Source: Orobanche coerulescens | Taxonomy: Eukaryota; Streptophyta; Magnoliopsida; Lamiales; Orobanchaceae | DNA: 64,000 nt | NCBI GenBank assembly: GCA_033398695.1 | Contig: CM065802.1 | Span: 147,050,096 to 147,114,095 of the forward strand | Reading direction: 5' to 3' | In this document: piece by piece, positions 54,049 through 63,550 of the stretch | How positions within the stretch are numbered: position 1 is the stretch's first letter | Layout: each line of letters opens with the position of its first letter | Translations under genes and position numbers: made by a program | The notes under the pieces: generated by a model | Seen by the model: only the letters and a program-made list of their open reading frames with translations | Databases searched by the model: none | What the model was told of the DNA's origin: nothing

Positions 54049-56438
54049 TGTAATACCCTGTTGTAATTCAGTAATTATTATTCAGTATTTATCATTCAGT
54101 AATTTCACTCATTAATGATCATTTGTCACGCATATTCAATCATGGTATTCATCGTTCAGAGTAATTGTATCGTCATTCATCACTAATCTAATTGGAGTTT
54201 CATGCCGTGTTTATCATCATTGTCATTTTAATTGTGGGTTGTGCGTGAGGAGTAGCGCATGCTACGTACTCGTTTTAGCGCGCACTAATTGAGTACAGGT
54301 AGCGCACGCTACCACTCAGCATTAGCGCACGCTAATGTTACCCTGGCTGCAGTCGAGAAGGTACTGGACTGCAGGTGAGTTATAAGTAGCGCACGCTACG
54401 AATGGTAAGTAGCGCGCGCTAGTGGGTTGTAGTAGCGCACGCTAATATTTGGTGTAGCGCGCGCTAAGGACGGATCAGGTTGAGTCCAGTGGCTACTGGA
54501 CTGCATTGGATTAATTCATAGCGCACGCTATGAGTGGTTTTTAGCGTATGCAAACGGTATAGTAGCGCACGCTAATTGTTGGTTGTAGCGCATGCTACCG
54601 AGATCAGATCAGAGGACAGAAGGTTCTGGACTCTAGTAATGGGCATCACATAATTCGTTAGCGCACGCTAACATTTTGGGGTTAGCGCACGCTAAGTGTA
54701 TAGCTGTAGCGCACGCTACAGAAGGTACGTAACGCGCGCTACCATTTTCAGTCAGTGGGTACTGGACTACCCAAAATACCCGTTAGCGCATGCTACGCAC
54801 AAGGGCTAGCGCACGCTAACCTGGAATGACTATAAATTGGACAGTGTAGCCCAGATTTCGTCATTTATCATTCCTTCTCATTTTCTCTTCGGTTTTGGGC
54901 GATTTCGGGCGATTTGGAGAGTTTTCTTCGAGGTGTATTCATCTATCATCATCTTCAAGCTCATCATTTGGATTAATCATCATTTCATCATCTTCATCAC
55001 ATCAAATCAAAGGTATTAATCTCTTGGATCTAGAATTTCAGATTTTTGGGTTTTTCTTCCGATTTCTTCGTGTAAGCTTGGATTGTTGTTGGAATATATT
55101 AGATATGGATTATCTACCTTGGATAAATGTATTCCTACGGATTTAATGGCTATTTTGGGGATTTATATCAAGAACCCTTGGGGTTGACTTCGGTTAATTT
55201 GGGGATTTCCGATTGACGTTGTCGTAATCTTGAATTGTGGATTCCTATGGGATTATTGATATCATTGAAAGTGTTTTGATGGTTTGAAATACTCATCTTG
55301 GAGTTGGTTTAGATATATTCGAGTTTGGATATTGTTGTATCGAAGTTTGAGTCAGTTATGATCGTATTTGATTCGTGTAATGATGAATTATTGGTAATTG
55401 TGTTATTTAAGGTTGTTCGAGCGACCGACATTTCATTTAGGACGTTGTTCATGGATGGACATTCTTCATCGTTGTTGAGTAAGTTAATTCTTACTCGGTT
55501 AAAAGGATATTCATTCCTTTTGTTGTTGTTCATTCATAATCATAATTCATTCATCATTGTATTAACCATATTGAGATTTGTAATTGCCGAATGATCACTT
55601 CATTCACGCGGGCAGCGGTTCGATCATTTCATTGAGTTATCAATCACTTCTTTATTATTTCCATTAGGTGAGTCATTCTTGAACTTGTCGAATTATTATT
55701 CATTGATATTCATTGTGGTCATTCTCATTCATATGACCTTAAGGGTTCATATTGCGTGGCGGGTGCGGATGTGTGGAATTTTTAGTCGAGCACACGATGG
55801 TCATATCTTGGGTTCAGATACATTGGACCGTGCACACGGTAAAGCTTAACTCCGTGAGACTAATTAGGTACAAGGACGGGTGTGTCGGTCATTCGTCTTG
55901 TACACTTGCACGAACACTACGGGCGTACTATGATACTCCTCTTGGCGTAATTCATAATTAAGGATATTTCATAACTTGATTAAATCATGATTGTGTATTT
56001 TCAACCCTTGAGGATTGTTGTTACGTATGGCCCGGCCCGTTGGGGATTTTTTCAGGTCACGGCAAGGCAAAGGCACGGGAAGAGCATGTTAACGGCGAGG
56101 AGTCCCAGTGATACTAGTATGGGCCCCCAGTCATTCCGCTTAATTCAGTCATTTCAGTCATTTCAGTCATGCTTATTTCTCTTCATTTGTATTTCCGCTG
56201 CAAATTCCGTTTGAGACGCTTATTTATTCGAGGTGGTGTATTTTATCTTCATATAAAATATACTAGTATCCTGTTTTGTCCTGGTGTAATGTACTTAGGC
56301 TTCTCATCGGAGTATTTGGTAATATAATGTGGTTCGGTACTACAATTATATTATTTAATTCATCAGTTTTCATTCGCCTGGTGGGTCCCAGTCGGGGGTC
56401 CATGGCACTGTAATATCTGCCTAGTTTGGGGTGTCACA
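54049..56438 (+). repeat. Tekay-2 3' LTR (2390 bp)
   Basis: It matches the 5' LTR at almost every base. It keeps two palindromes missing from the 5' copy (54385 and 54407) and has several short deletions of one to a few bases in the part after 55600. It ends GGGGTGTCACA. Confidence 0.93.
54253..54822 (+). promoter_or_regulatory. Iterated TAGCGCACGCTA palindromes, Tekay-2 U3 (3' LTR)
   Basis: About eighteen sites in 570 bp: TAGCGCACGCTA most often, with TAGCGCGCGCTA and TAGCGCATGCTA variants. The flanking base on each side often extends the symmetry (GTTAGCGCACGCTAAC). Four AGTCCAG/CTGGACT inverted repeats lie between them. Confidence 0.65.
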
Positions 56439-56443
56439 GTGAC

Positions 56444-56875
56444 GGACTCGAGCTCCGTCGTCTCGTGGCTGGGGCCGGACTGCCCCGGTCACCAAGATGG
56501 GTCGCTGCCGAGGCGATCGAAAATCGAGGTGCCCCGGCTGGCGAGCTCCTCTCCCTGCGAACGGGAGCCTCCTAGTGATCGCTCGGTCAGCAACGCCTTG
56601 AACTTCAGTTTGGTCCTCCGACGGATGGTCGAGGGGGTGATAGCGGGAGGCGCGTCGAGAGCACTCCGTCGCTCCTGTAGGACGGCCATGGCCTCCTCGA
56701 TGCATTGCGGTTGGGCCCGGTCGAGTGAGAGACTTGGGCCGTCCCCCAGGGGCGGGATCGAGCGTCTCGGACCGCGGCGGATACCCTTCACCATCGGCTG
56801 TGGCTCGGACTAAGACGAAACGAGGTGTCTGGCGGGCTGGCCAGTGGCCTTCTTCGACGTGGAGGCGGAAGGCAT
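56444..56875 (-). pseudogene. gag: TatGAG-2 Gag, N-terminal half
   Basis: Minus-strand start at ATG 56875, with PSASTSKKATGQPARHLVSS and then a stop near 56816 (CAG to TAG). It continues PQPMVKGIRRGPRRSIPPLG, EAMAVLQERRSALDAPPAIT, LTERSLGGSRSQGEELASRG, up to the Tekay-2 insertion. It joins in frame with 46409 when Tekay-2 and one TSD are ignored. Confidence 0.87.
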
Positions 56876-57001
56876 GATTCTGAAAGCTTTCTCTGAAGAA
56901 CAGTGAGTGTTTCTTCAGGTATATGCCCCGGAGAACAGTAAGTGTTCTTCGAGACGGTAGGAATAAAATTGAGGGTTAGATCCCCTTCCTCTAACGCCAA
57001 T
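56876..57001 (-). other. TatGAG-2 leader and primer site
   Basis: The minus strand after the LTR reads ATTGGCGTTAGAGGAAGGGG, then the paired AGAACA...TGTTCT motifs seen in all family members. Confidence 0.65.
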
Positions 57002-58160
57002 TGTTGTTGCCCGAAATATTTATCCTAAGATGAAATACTGCTGGAATGGACGGACAACAAACAAGGTTGCGGGAGCACTTCCGAGGGGGTGTGAATAACA
57101 CAAGATTTGCCGGGTTTGTTAGGCCCGGGCTTGAATGCTCTCGCGAGATGTTATTAATATAAATATTCGTGGATACAAGTATTAATGTGAGAATCTAAGT
57201 ACAATGAGTGTAAAAAGATCCTATTATTCAGCTCTTGAGCGAAGTTTTGGTGTTCTTGCTCCCGGTCGATCATCTTCTGTGTGAGAGAGGCTGAGAGAGA
57301 AGAAGGAACTGAGAGATAGCTGTTGCCAAGAGTAGGAGAAAGCCAAGTTGTGAGTATTGCTTGAATCGTAAAAAACCCGAGGGAAGAGATGGACTTCAGG
57401 GGGCATAAATTCGGTCGCTTGGACAAGTGCAGGCAGCCTTCTATTTATAGGGGCTGAGGAGCCTTGTTTCCTGGCGGGCGATCGCCTTTTGTCCAATATA
57501 ATAATGGGGCGATCGTCTTTAAGTCACATGGGTTGTCTGCTTAAAGTCCAAGGCAGCTGCTGGCAGCCAGCTGTGCAGTCCAATGAGGAGCCAGCACGCG
57601 TCCGGAGTCACTGTCACGGGCGGTCCTACTGACACCTTTCGGCGGGCCTGTCGGCTGGTGGAAAGATGCTGACAGGCTATGGTCAACGATCCGTGAAATG
57701 CGGATCTTGTCTCGGCACTGCACGTGGGTTCAGTCCTGGGCTTCGGCTTTTGCCGACTGGATGACCATCAGCTTCGAGCGGCATGAGGCGGTCGTCATTG
57801 GTCGGTCACCAGGGGTCGGCATCGGTCGGTCACCAAGGGTCGATCGGCAAGTGCCGAGAGATGATCGTCTGCTAGTCGGCCACCACGAGTCGATCGCCAA
57901 GTACTGAGAGACGATCGTCTTATATGTCGATCGCTCGGCACCGGGACTTGTCCTGGGACCTTCGTCCGGCCGATCTATCTCGACTGCTCGGCTATGGCTA
58001 GGTCGGCAGGCCTCTGGTCGGCAGTTCTGTCTCGGCTGCTCGGCTATGGCAAGGTCGCCCGATCTCTGGTCGGCAGTTCTGCCTCGGCTGCTTGGCTATG
58101 GCTAGGTCGCCCGATCTCCGAGGCGATCGCTGGTCAAAGAGTGTAATTCTCGACACAACA
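57002..58160 (-). repeat. TatGAG-2 5' LTR (1159 bp)
   Basis: It matches 35701-36856, including the TGAGTATTGCTTGAATCGTA insert and the CTCTGGTCGGCAGTTCTG duplication. The minus-strand TATA box is at about 57441-57449. It ends CGACACAACA, then TSD CTTAC. Confidence 0.92.
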
Positions 58161-58165
58161 CTTAC

Positions 58166-58293
58166 GACTCTTGTTTTTTCGTTTATATATTCGTATATAC
58201 GTAGCTCGATCGATCCTCGTAGGGATTCGGATCGAATTAATTTTTGTTTTACCGCTTCTGCTGGGCCTTCGTTTTAGGCACCGAATCCCAACA
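58166..58293 (+). repeat. Copia-1 3' LTR, part 2
   Basis: The last 128 bp of the LTR, identical in order to about 14991-15118 with a few substitutions. It ends GAATCCCAACA, followed by TSD GTATC. Confidence 0.92.
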
Positions 58294-58962
58294 GTATCTA
58301 GCATCTGTATTTTCGATATGCCGAGCCGAGGCATTTCGAACGTATTGTTCCGGGGGCATGTACGTGCAAATTGTCCTTCTCGTCAGTAATGCTTTTCAAG
58401 TGTGGACCCGAGAGACACAGGATCCAGTTTCGCGAGTTGGGTTCCGAGTCTTTCGGGGCGTGAACTTCAGTACAGATATCAGGATCGGCTCTAAGAGGCC
58501 CATGGGAAATGTTTCCGCCAGCTGCTTTTGTGTTGTTGTCTTGTTTCCGTTATTGTGAGTAGCGGGGACGACCTTCTTTTATAAGAGGTCGAATGTAATA
58601 CCCGTATTGTTTTTGGACTTCTGCATTTCCTCTTTCTCAAGTCTATCGACTCGCTCGTGTTTGTTGATACTTTCTGAACTTGTTCTGTATTTTGGTTTCA
58701 TCGTTCGAACGAACTGTGATCTTGTTTTGGGTCGATCTGGTTATCGCTGTGACTTTTCCGAGTTCGTTTCGATTCTTGTCAACCTTGTCCGGAAGTAACA
58801 TCTTTTGGTTCCACTAGTTCTTTTATTCGAAGTTGATCGGATTTTGAACTTCTGTATTTTCGACTCTGTTGACTCGTTTATGTTCGTTAACATTTTATGA
58901 GCATGCCCTGCCCCTTACTTTTGTTAATCGAATGAGGGTGGTATTGTTTCGGAATTACTCGT
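58294..58962 (+). mobile_element. LARD-1 internal domain, part 2
   Basis: It resumes LARD-1 after Copia-1. At 58563-58606 the sequence GGGGACGACCTTC, a purine run and TGTAATACCCGTA looks exactly like a polypurine tract plus LTR start. Yet what follows (58607-58962) aligns with LARD-2 internal positions about 41798-42155 (GTCTATCGACTCGCT, GAATGAGGGTGGTATTGTTT), not with the LTR. It breaks off at 58962, where TatGAG-3 begins. Confidence 0.75.
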
Positions 58963-58989
58963 TGTTGTGTCGAGAATTATACTCTTCGA

Positions 58990-59615
58990 CCGGCGATCGC
59001 CTCAGAGATCGGGCGACCTCCTCAGAGATCGGGCGACCATGCCGCAGCCGAGCAGTCGAGGCAGAACTGCCGATCAGAGACCAGGCGACCTAGACTTAGC
59101 CCGGCAACCAAGGTAGATCAGCCGACCGAAGGTCCCAGGACAAGTCCCGATGCCGAGCGATCGACATTTAAGACGATCGTCTCTCGGTACTTGGCGATCG
59201 ACTCCTGTGGCCGACTAGCAGACGATCATCTCTCGGCACTTGGCGATCGACCCTTGGTGACCGACCGATACCGACCCTTGGAGACCGACCAATGACGACC
59301 GCCTCATGCCGCTCAGAGCTGATGATCATCCAGTCGGCAAAGTCCGAAGCTCAGGATAGAGCCCACGTGCAGTGCCGAGGCGAGATCCGCATTTCGCGGA
59401 TCATTGACCACAGCCTGTCAGCATCTCTCCACCAGCCGACAGGCCCTCCGAAAGGTGTCCGTGGGACCGCCCCTGACAGCAACTCCGGACGCGTGCTGGC
59501 TCCTCATTGGACTGCACAGCTGGCTGCCGGCCGCATCCTTGGACTTTAGGCAGACAACCCATGTGACTTACGGACGATCGCCCCATTATTATATTGGACG
59601 AAAGGCGATCGCCCG
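58990..59615 (+). promoter_or_regulatory. Iterated CGATCG palindromes, TatGAG-3 U3
   Basis: About nine CGATCG-centred sites occur, with GGCGATCGCC as the fullest form (58992, 59605) and arms that vary (GACGATCGTC, AGCGATCGAC). The matching region of the next LTR is 62346-62970. Sites also occur within the gag frame (GAGCGATCGCCAGG) and in the 3' region. Confidence 0.6.
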
Positions 59616-59639
59616 CCAGGAAACAAGGCATTTCAGCTC

Positions 59640-59648
59640 TATAAATAG
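59640..59648 (+). promoter_or_regulatory. TATA box, TatGAG-3 LTR
   Basis: TATAAATAG in CTCTATAAATAGAAGGC. The middle LTR has TATATATAG at 62998-63006. Confidence 0.65.
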
Positions 59649-60067
59649 AAGGCAACCTGCACTTGTCCAAGGACCGAACTTTTACTCTCTGAAGTCCATC
59701 TGTCCAACAAGCACAACATAACTTGGCTTTCTCCTACTCTTGGCAACAACTATCTCTCGGTTCCTTCTTCTCTCTCAGCCTCTCTCACACAGAAGACGAT
59801 CGGCCGGGAGCAAGAACACCAATGCCTCGCTCAAGAGCTGGATAATAAGATCTTTTTACACTCATTGTACTTAGATTCTCACATTAATACTTGTATCCAC
59901 AAATATTTGTATTAATAACATCTCGCAAGAGCATTCAAGCCCGGGCCTAACAAACCTGGCAAATCTTGTGTTATTCACACCCCCTCGGAAGTGCTCCCGC
60001 AACCTTGTTTGTTGTCCGTCCATTCCAGCAGTATTTCATCTTCGGATAAATATTTCGGGCAACAACA

Positions 60068-60193
60068 ATTGGTGCTAGAAGAAGGGGATCTAACCCTCAA
60101 TTTTATTCCTACCGTCTCGAAGAACACTCACTGTTCTCCGGGGCATATACCTGAAGAAACACTCACTGTTCTTCAGAGAAAGCTTTCAGAATC
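60068..60193 (+). other. TatGAG-3 primer site and leader
   Basis: ATTGGTGCTAGAAGAAGGGG sits right after the LTR, a diverged form of the TTGGCGC-type primer sites of Tat-like elements. Then comes a paired CACTCACTGTTCT repeat (60125, 60160) and the gag ATG at 60194. Confidence 0.65.
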
Positions 60194-61413
60194 ATGTCTT
60201 CCACCTCCGCGTCGAAGAAAGCCGCTGGCCAGCCCGCCAGACGCCTCGTTCCGTCTCAGTCCGAGCCACAGCCGATGGCAGAAGGTAGCCGCCGCGGTCC
60301 GAGACGCTCGATCCCACCCCAGGGTGGCGGCCCAAGTCTCTCACTCGATCAGTTCCAAACCGCGGAACAGATCGAGGAGGCCATGTCCGTCCTACAGGAG
60401 CGACGGAGTGCTCTCGACGCGCCTCCCGCTATCACCCCCTCGGCCATCTGCCGGAAGACCAAACAGAAGTTCAAGGCGTTGCTGACCGAGCGATCGCCAG
60501 GAGGCTCCCGTTCGCAGGGAGAGGCGCTCGCCAGCCGGGGCACCTCTGTGTTCGATCGCCTCGGCAGCGACCCGTCTTGGCGATCGAGGCAGTCCGGCCC
60601 CAGCCACGAGACGACGGAGTTCGAGTCCGTCACCAAGAGCTCAGCCTATCCGACTCCCAGAAGACCGACCAGCCATCTGGCTCCCCCTCGCCAAATAGCC
60701 GAGGTCGGCAGCAGCGGAGTCAGGAGATCGGTACACGATCGCCTCGTCTCCCGCTCCAAGAGCCGATCGACGAGTGACCATGCTACAGCGATGGCCGCAA
60801 TGCAACGCCAGCTCAACGACATGAAGGCGCTCCTAGAATCTTGGGCAGGCGCCAATAGCAAGATCGCCGAGCCGAGCGAGCCGCTCGCAGTCCACATCGA
60901 GCTCGCCCCCGTGCAGCACAAGATCGCTCCTCCTCAAACACCCTTGTACGAGGAGAGATCGGACACTTGAGCAAGTTCAACATCAACGTGACCAGGTGTG
61001 GGGCATCGGACGCGACCGGGTGCCAAATGTTCCCTCTGACGCTGGACGACCTTGCCCACAGATGGTACACCTCATTGCCGCCTCGGTCCATCGGCTCCTT
61101 TAACCAACCTGCAACCGACTTCATAGCGTACTTCGCCAACAGGGTCGCTCGGCCAGAAGGTCCCCATCGCATGATGCGAATCAAACAAGGGGAAGAAGAG
61201 TCCGACTCGGACTACATCGAATGGGTAGATGAGATCATCCTCAACGGCGAACCCATAAGCGATGAGATCGCCCTCTACACGGTCCTAGGAGTATTCCATG
61301 GTCTTTCGCCTATCTTCAGGCATCTTACGAAAGACCAACCCTCGACCTACGCGATCTTCCGAGCTAAGGCCGCAGACTTTCTGGACAGGCAATGGTTTCT
61401 CCTTAGCCTATGA
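60194..61413 (+). pseudogene. gag: TatGAG-3 Gag, one frameshift
   Basis: Starts at ATG 60194 with MSSTSASKKAAGQPARRLVP, the fullest N-terminus of the family in this window. The basic, Ser/Arg-rich first 220 residues lead to PPQTPLYEERSDT; a deletion of about 10 bases near 60960 then shifts the frame. The Retrotrans_gag domain continues from 60967: CQMFPLTLDDLAHRWYTSLP, RSIGSFNQPATDFIAYFANR, RMMRIKQGEEESDSDY, FRAKAADFLDRQWFLLSL, stop TGA 61411. No protease, RT or zinc knuckle follows. With one repair-free shift it is the least damaged complete Gag of its family here. Confidence 0.88.
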
Positions 61414-62318
61414 GCAGCGCGATCGGCGCCCGAACGACGATCTCCAGCCCGATCGCTGGTATCAACCTATGAATAACGCGATCGGCAGCCAAACGACGAT
61501 CACCAGTCTTCCAGCCCGATCGCCATTCTCAAGCAACATCACCAAGACCGGAGGACTCGTTCGCCGTCTACAGTTCACCATCTAACATGATGGACTAAGG
61601 CACGAGATCGCCTCCACCACACAACATACAGCCATGGTCCTAGTAGTCGATGGAACCGGCTGCTTCGGCCATGCGAGGTCCCTTTGGGCCAAGATCGCCC
61701 GCCCTTCGTTTAAATACGAGGCCGGCGTAGTCTGAGGGCACTCCAAAACTAATCAGTGGACACGATCGCCCGCCCTCAAAGGTTCATCATCTAACATGGT
61801 GAACCCGGACAATGCGACGCGTCACTACCCCCGTCTCAACGTACACCGTCGAGGTTCGCCATCTTCATGGCGGGCCGAGGTGGAAGCAGAGCTAACAAGC
61901 CGCGGAAGTGGAGTTGATTAATCCGATGACGCCCCGCGCAAGGACTCCTCTAGACCAAGACCGCACGCCCTTCGTTTAAATACGAGGCGAGGCGCAGCCT
62001 AACAGAGGACCCTCACAATAAAATGAGTCACGAGACACTCAATGTCGTTCGCGCACAAGACACGGTCATGGAGTCGGTCCATCGAACTCCGCGAATCTGC
62101 ATGATTCCTCAAATAACGAAACCATCAAGTTTCTGAGGGGGATCGGCCAATGTTGTTTTTTGCAGGTATAAGACCGAAAGATAGCTAGCCAATCGACCAG
62201 ATCGCCCAAGTCCGAGTCCAAAGTCAGCTCAACGTATCGCCCGTCCTCATCTTACACGATCGCCAGCAAGAACCACCTCGCCCCATGTCTTCAACCACGG
62301 AGCAAGGTGGGGGGCAAT
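61414..62318 (+). other. TatGAG-3 non-coding 3' region and polypurine tract
   Basis: About 900 bp. Two copies of GCCCTTCGTTTAAATACGAG stand at 61701 and 61967, and two CA(C/T)CATCTAACATG segments near 61577 and 61785, showing an old internal duplication. The polypurine tract AAGGTGGGGGGCAAT ends at 62318. No ORF is shared between family copies. Confidence 0.7.
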
Positions 62319-63424
62319 TGTTGTGTCGAGAATTATACTCTTCGACCGGCGATCGCGACAGAGATCGGGCGACCTCCTCAGAGATCGGGCGACCGTGCCG
62401 CAGCCGAGCAACCGAGGCAGAACTACCGATCAGAGACCAGGTGACCTAGCCTTAGCCCGGCAACCAAGGTAGATCGTCCGACCGAAGGTCCCAGGACAAG
62501 TCCCGGTGCCGAGCGATCGACATCTAAGACGATTGTCTCTTGGTACTTGGCGATCGACTCCTGGTGGCCGACTAGCAGACGATCATCTCTCGGCACTTGG
62601 CGATCGACCCTTGGTGACCGACCGACACCGACCCTTGGAGACCGACCAATGACGACCGCCTCATGCCGCTCGGAGCCGATGATCATCCAGTCGGCAAAGG
62701 CCGAAGCTCAGGACAGAGCCCAGGTGCAGTGCCGAGACAAGATCTGCATTTCGCGGATCGTTGACCACAGCCTGTCAGCATCTCTCCACCAGCCTCAGGC
62801 CCGCCGAGAGGTGTCCGTGGGACCGCCCGTGACAGCAACTCCGGACGCGTGCTGGCTCCTCATTGGACCGCACAGCTGGCTGCCGGCCGCAGCCTTGGAC
62901 TTTAGGCAGACAACCCATGTGACTTAAAGACGATCGCCCCATTATTATATTGGACGAAAGGCGATCGCCCGCCAAGAAACAAGGCATTTCAGCCCCTATA
63001 TATAGAAGGCAGCCTGCACTTGTCCAAGGACCGAACTTTTACTCTCTGAAGTCCATCTGTCCAACAAGCACAACACAACTTGGCTTTCTCCTACTCTTGG
63101 CAACAGCTATCTCTCGGTTCCTTCTTCTCTCTCAGCCTCTCTCACACAGAAGACGATCGGCCGGGAGCAAGAACACCAAGGCCTCGCTCAAGAGCTGGAT
63201 AATAGGATCTTTTTACACTCATTGTACTTAGATTCTCACATTAATACTTCTATCCACGAATATTTGTATTAATAACATCTCGCGAGAGCATTCAAGCCCG
63301 AGCCTAACAAACCCGGCAAATCTTGTGTTATTCACACCCCCTCGGAAGTGCTCCCGCAACCTTGTTTGTTGTCCGTCCATTCCAGCAGTATTTCATCTTC
63401 GGATAAATATTTCGGGCAACAAAA
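62319..63424 (+). repeat. Middle LTR shared by TatGAG-3 and TatGAG-4 (1106 bp)
   Basis: TGTTGTGTCGAG...CGGGCAACAAAA, the last bases mutated from CAACAACA. It has a polypurine tract on its left and a primer site on its right, so it acts as 3' LTR of one unit and 5' LTR of the next. Confidence 0.92.
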
Positions 63425-63550
63425 ATTGGCGCTAGAAGAAGGGGATCTAACCCTCAATTTTATTCCTACCGTCTCGAAGAACACTCACTGTTCTCCGGGG
63501 TATATACCTGAAGAAACACTCACTGTTCTTCAGAAAAAGCTTTCAGAATC
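63425..63550 (+). other. TatGAG-4 primer site and leader
   Basis: ATTGGCGCTAGAAGAAGGGG directly follows the middle LTR and is closer to the expected TTGGCGC primer type than the TatGAG-3 site. The leader is otherwise like 60068-60193. Confidence 0.7.

Larger units (their letters stand above)
46410..56438 (+). mobile_element. Tekay-2: complete chromovirus with an intact integrase-chromodomain ORF
   Basis: 10029-bp element with LTRs 46410-48828 and 54049-56438 and a perfect GTGAC TSD inside the gag of TatGAG-2. The internal order is as in Tekay-1, and the proteins align with it along their full length, but the LTRs are almost unrelated to those of Tekay-1 except for the last roughly 60 bp. The gag and RT regions are broken; the integrase-chromodomain part is a single open frame of 482 codons. 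The near-identity of the LTRs, apart from a few indels, marks a recent insertion. Confidence 0.94.
35701..58160 (-). mobile_element. TatGAG-2: gag-only Tat-type element carrying two nested elements
   Basis: Minus-strand element of about 4.5 kb net. The 5' LTR is 57002-58160, the leader 56876-57001, gag 56444-56875 plus 45615-46409, the 3' region 45564-45614 plus 36857-37687, and the 3' LTR 35701-36856. Tekay-2 splits gag and LARD-2 splits the 3' region. The TSD CTTAC is perfect. It is the same family as TatGAG-1 and TatGAG-3, with Gag as the only coding capacity. Confidence 0.92.
13135..58293 (+). mobile_element. Copia-1: complete, defective Ty1/copia element split by two nested insertions
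   Basis: The 5' LTR (13135-15118) and 3' LTR (33812-35700 plus 58166-58293) share TGTTAG...CAACA ends and a perfect GTATC TSD. Removing TatGAG-1 (18070-31140) and TatGAG-2 (35701-58160) with one TSD copy each leaves an element of about 9.6 kb. The coding order gag, protease, integrase, RT, RNase H is that of Ty1/copia. I cannot place it confidently in a named copia lineage. All later insertions inside it are in the minus orientation. Confidence 0.93.
58963..60067 (+). repeat. TatGAG-3 5' LTR (1105 bp)
   Basis: TGTTGTGTCGAGAATTATAC...CGGGCAACAACA. Several GCGATCGC or CGATCG sites lie upstream of the TATA box (TATAAATAG, 59640-59648), the last two within 80 bp of it. Confidence 0.92.
58963..63424 (+). 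mobile_element. TatGAG-3: gag-only Tat-type element, first unit of a tandem pair
   Basis: Plus-strand member of the TatGAG family: LTR 58963-60067, primer site, gag 60194-61413, non-coding part and polypurine tract, LTR 62319-63424. The second LTR is followed not by host DNA but directly by another primer site and gag, so LTR and internal units alternate. The left flank is LARD-1 internal sequence; the right end is outside the window and no TSD can be tested. Confidence 0.9.

Noticed and set aside
58594..58962. 3' LTR of LARD-1 starting at TGTAATACCCGTA
   Set aside because: After 13 bases the sequence matches the internal domain of LARD-2 rather than its LTR, so this is an internal fossil junction.
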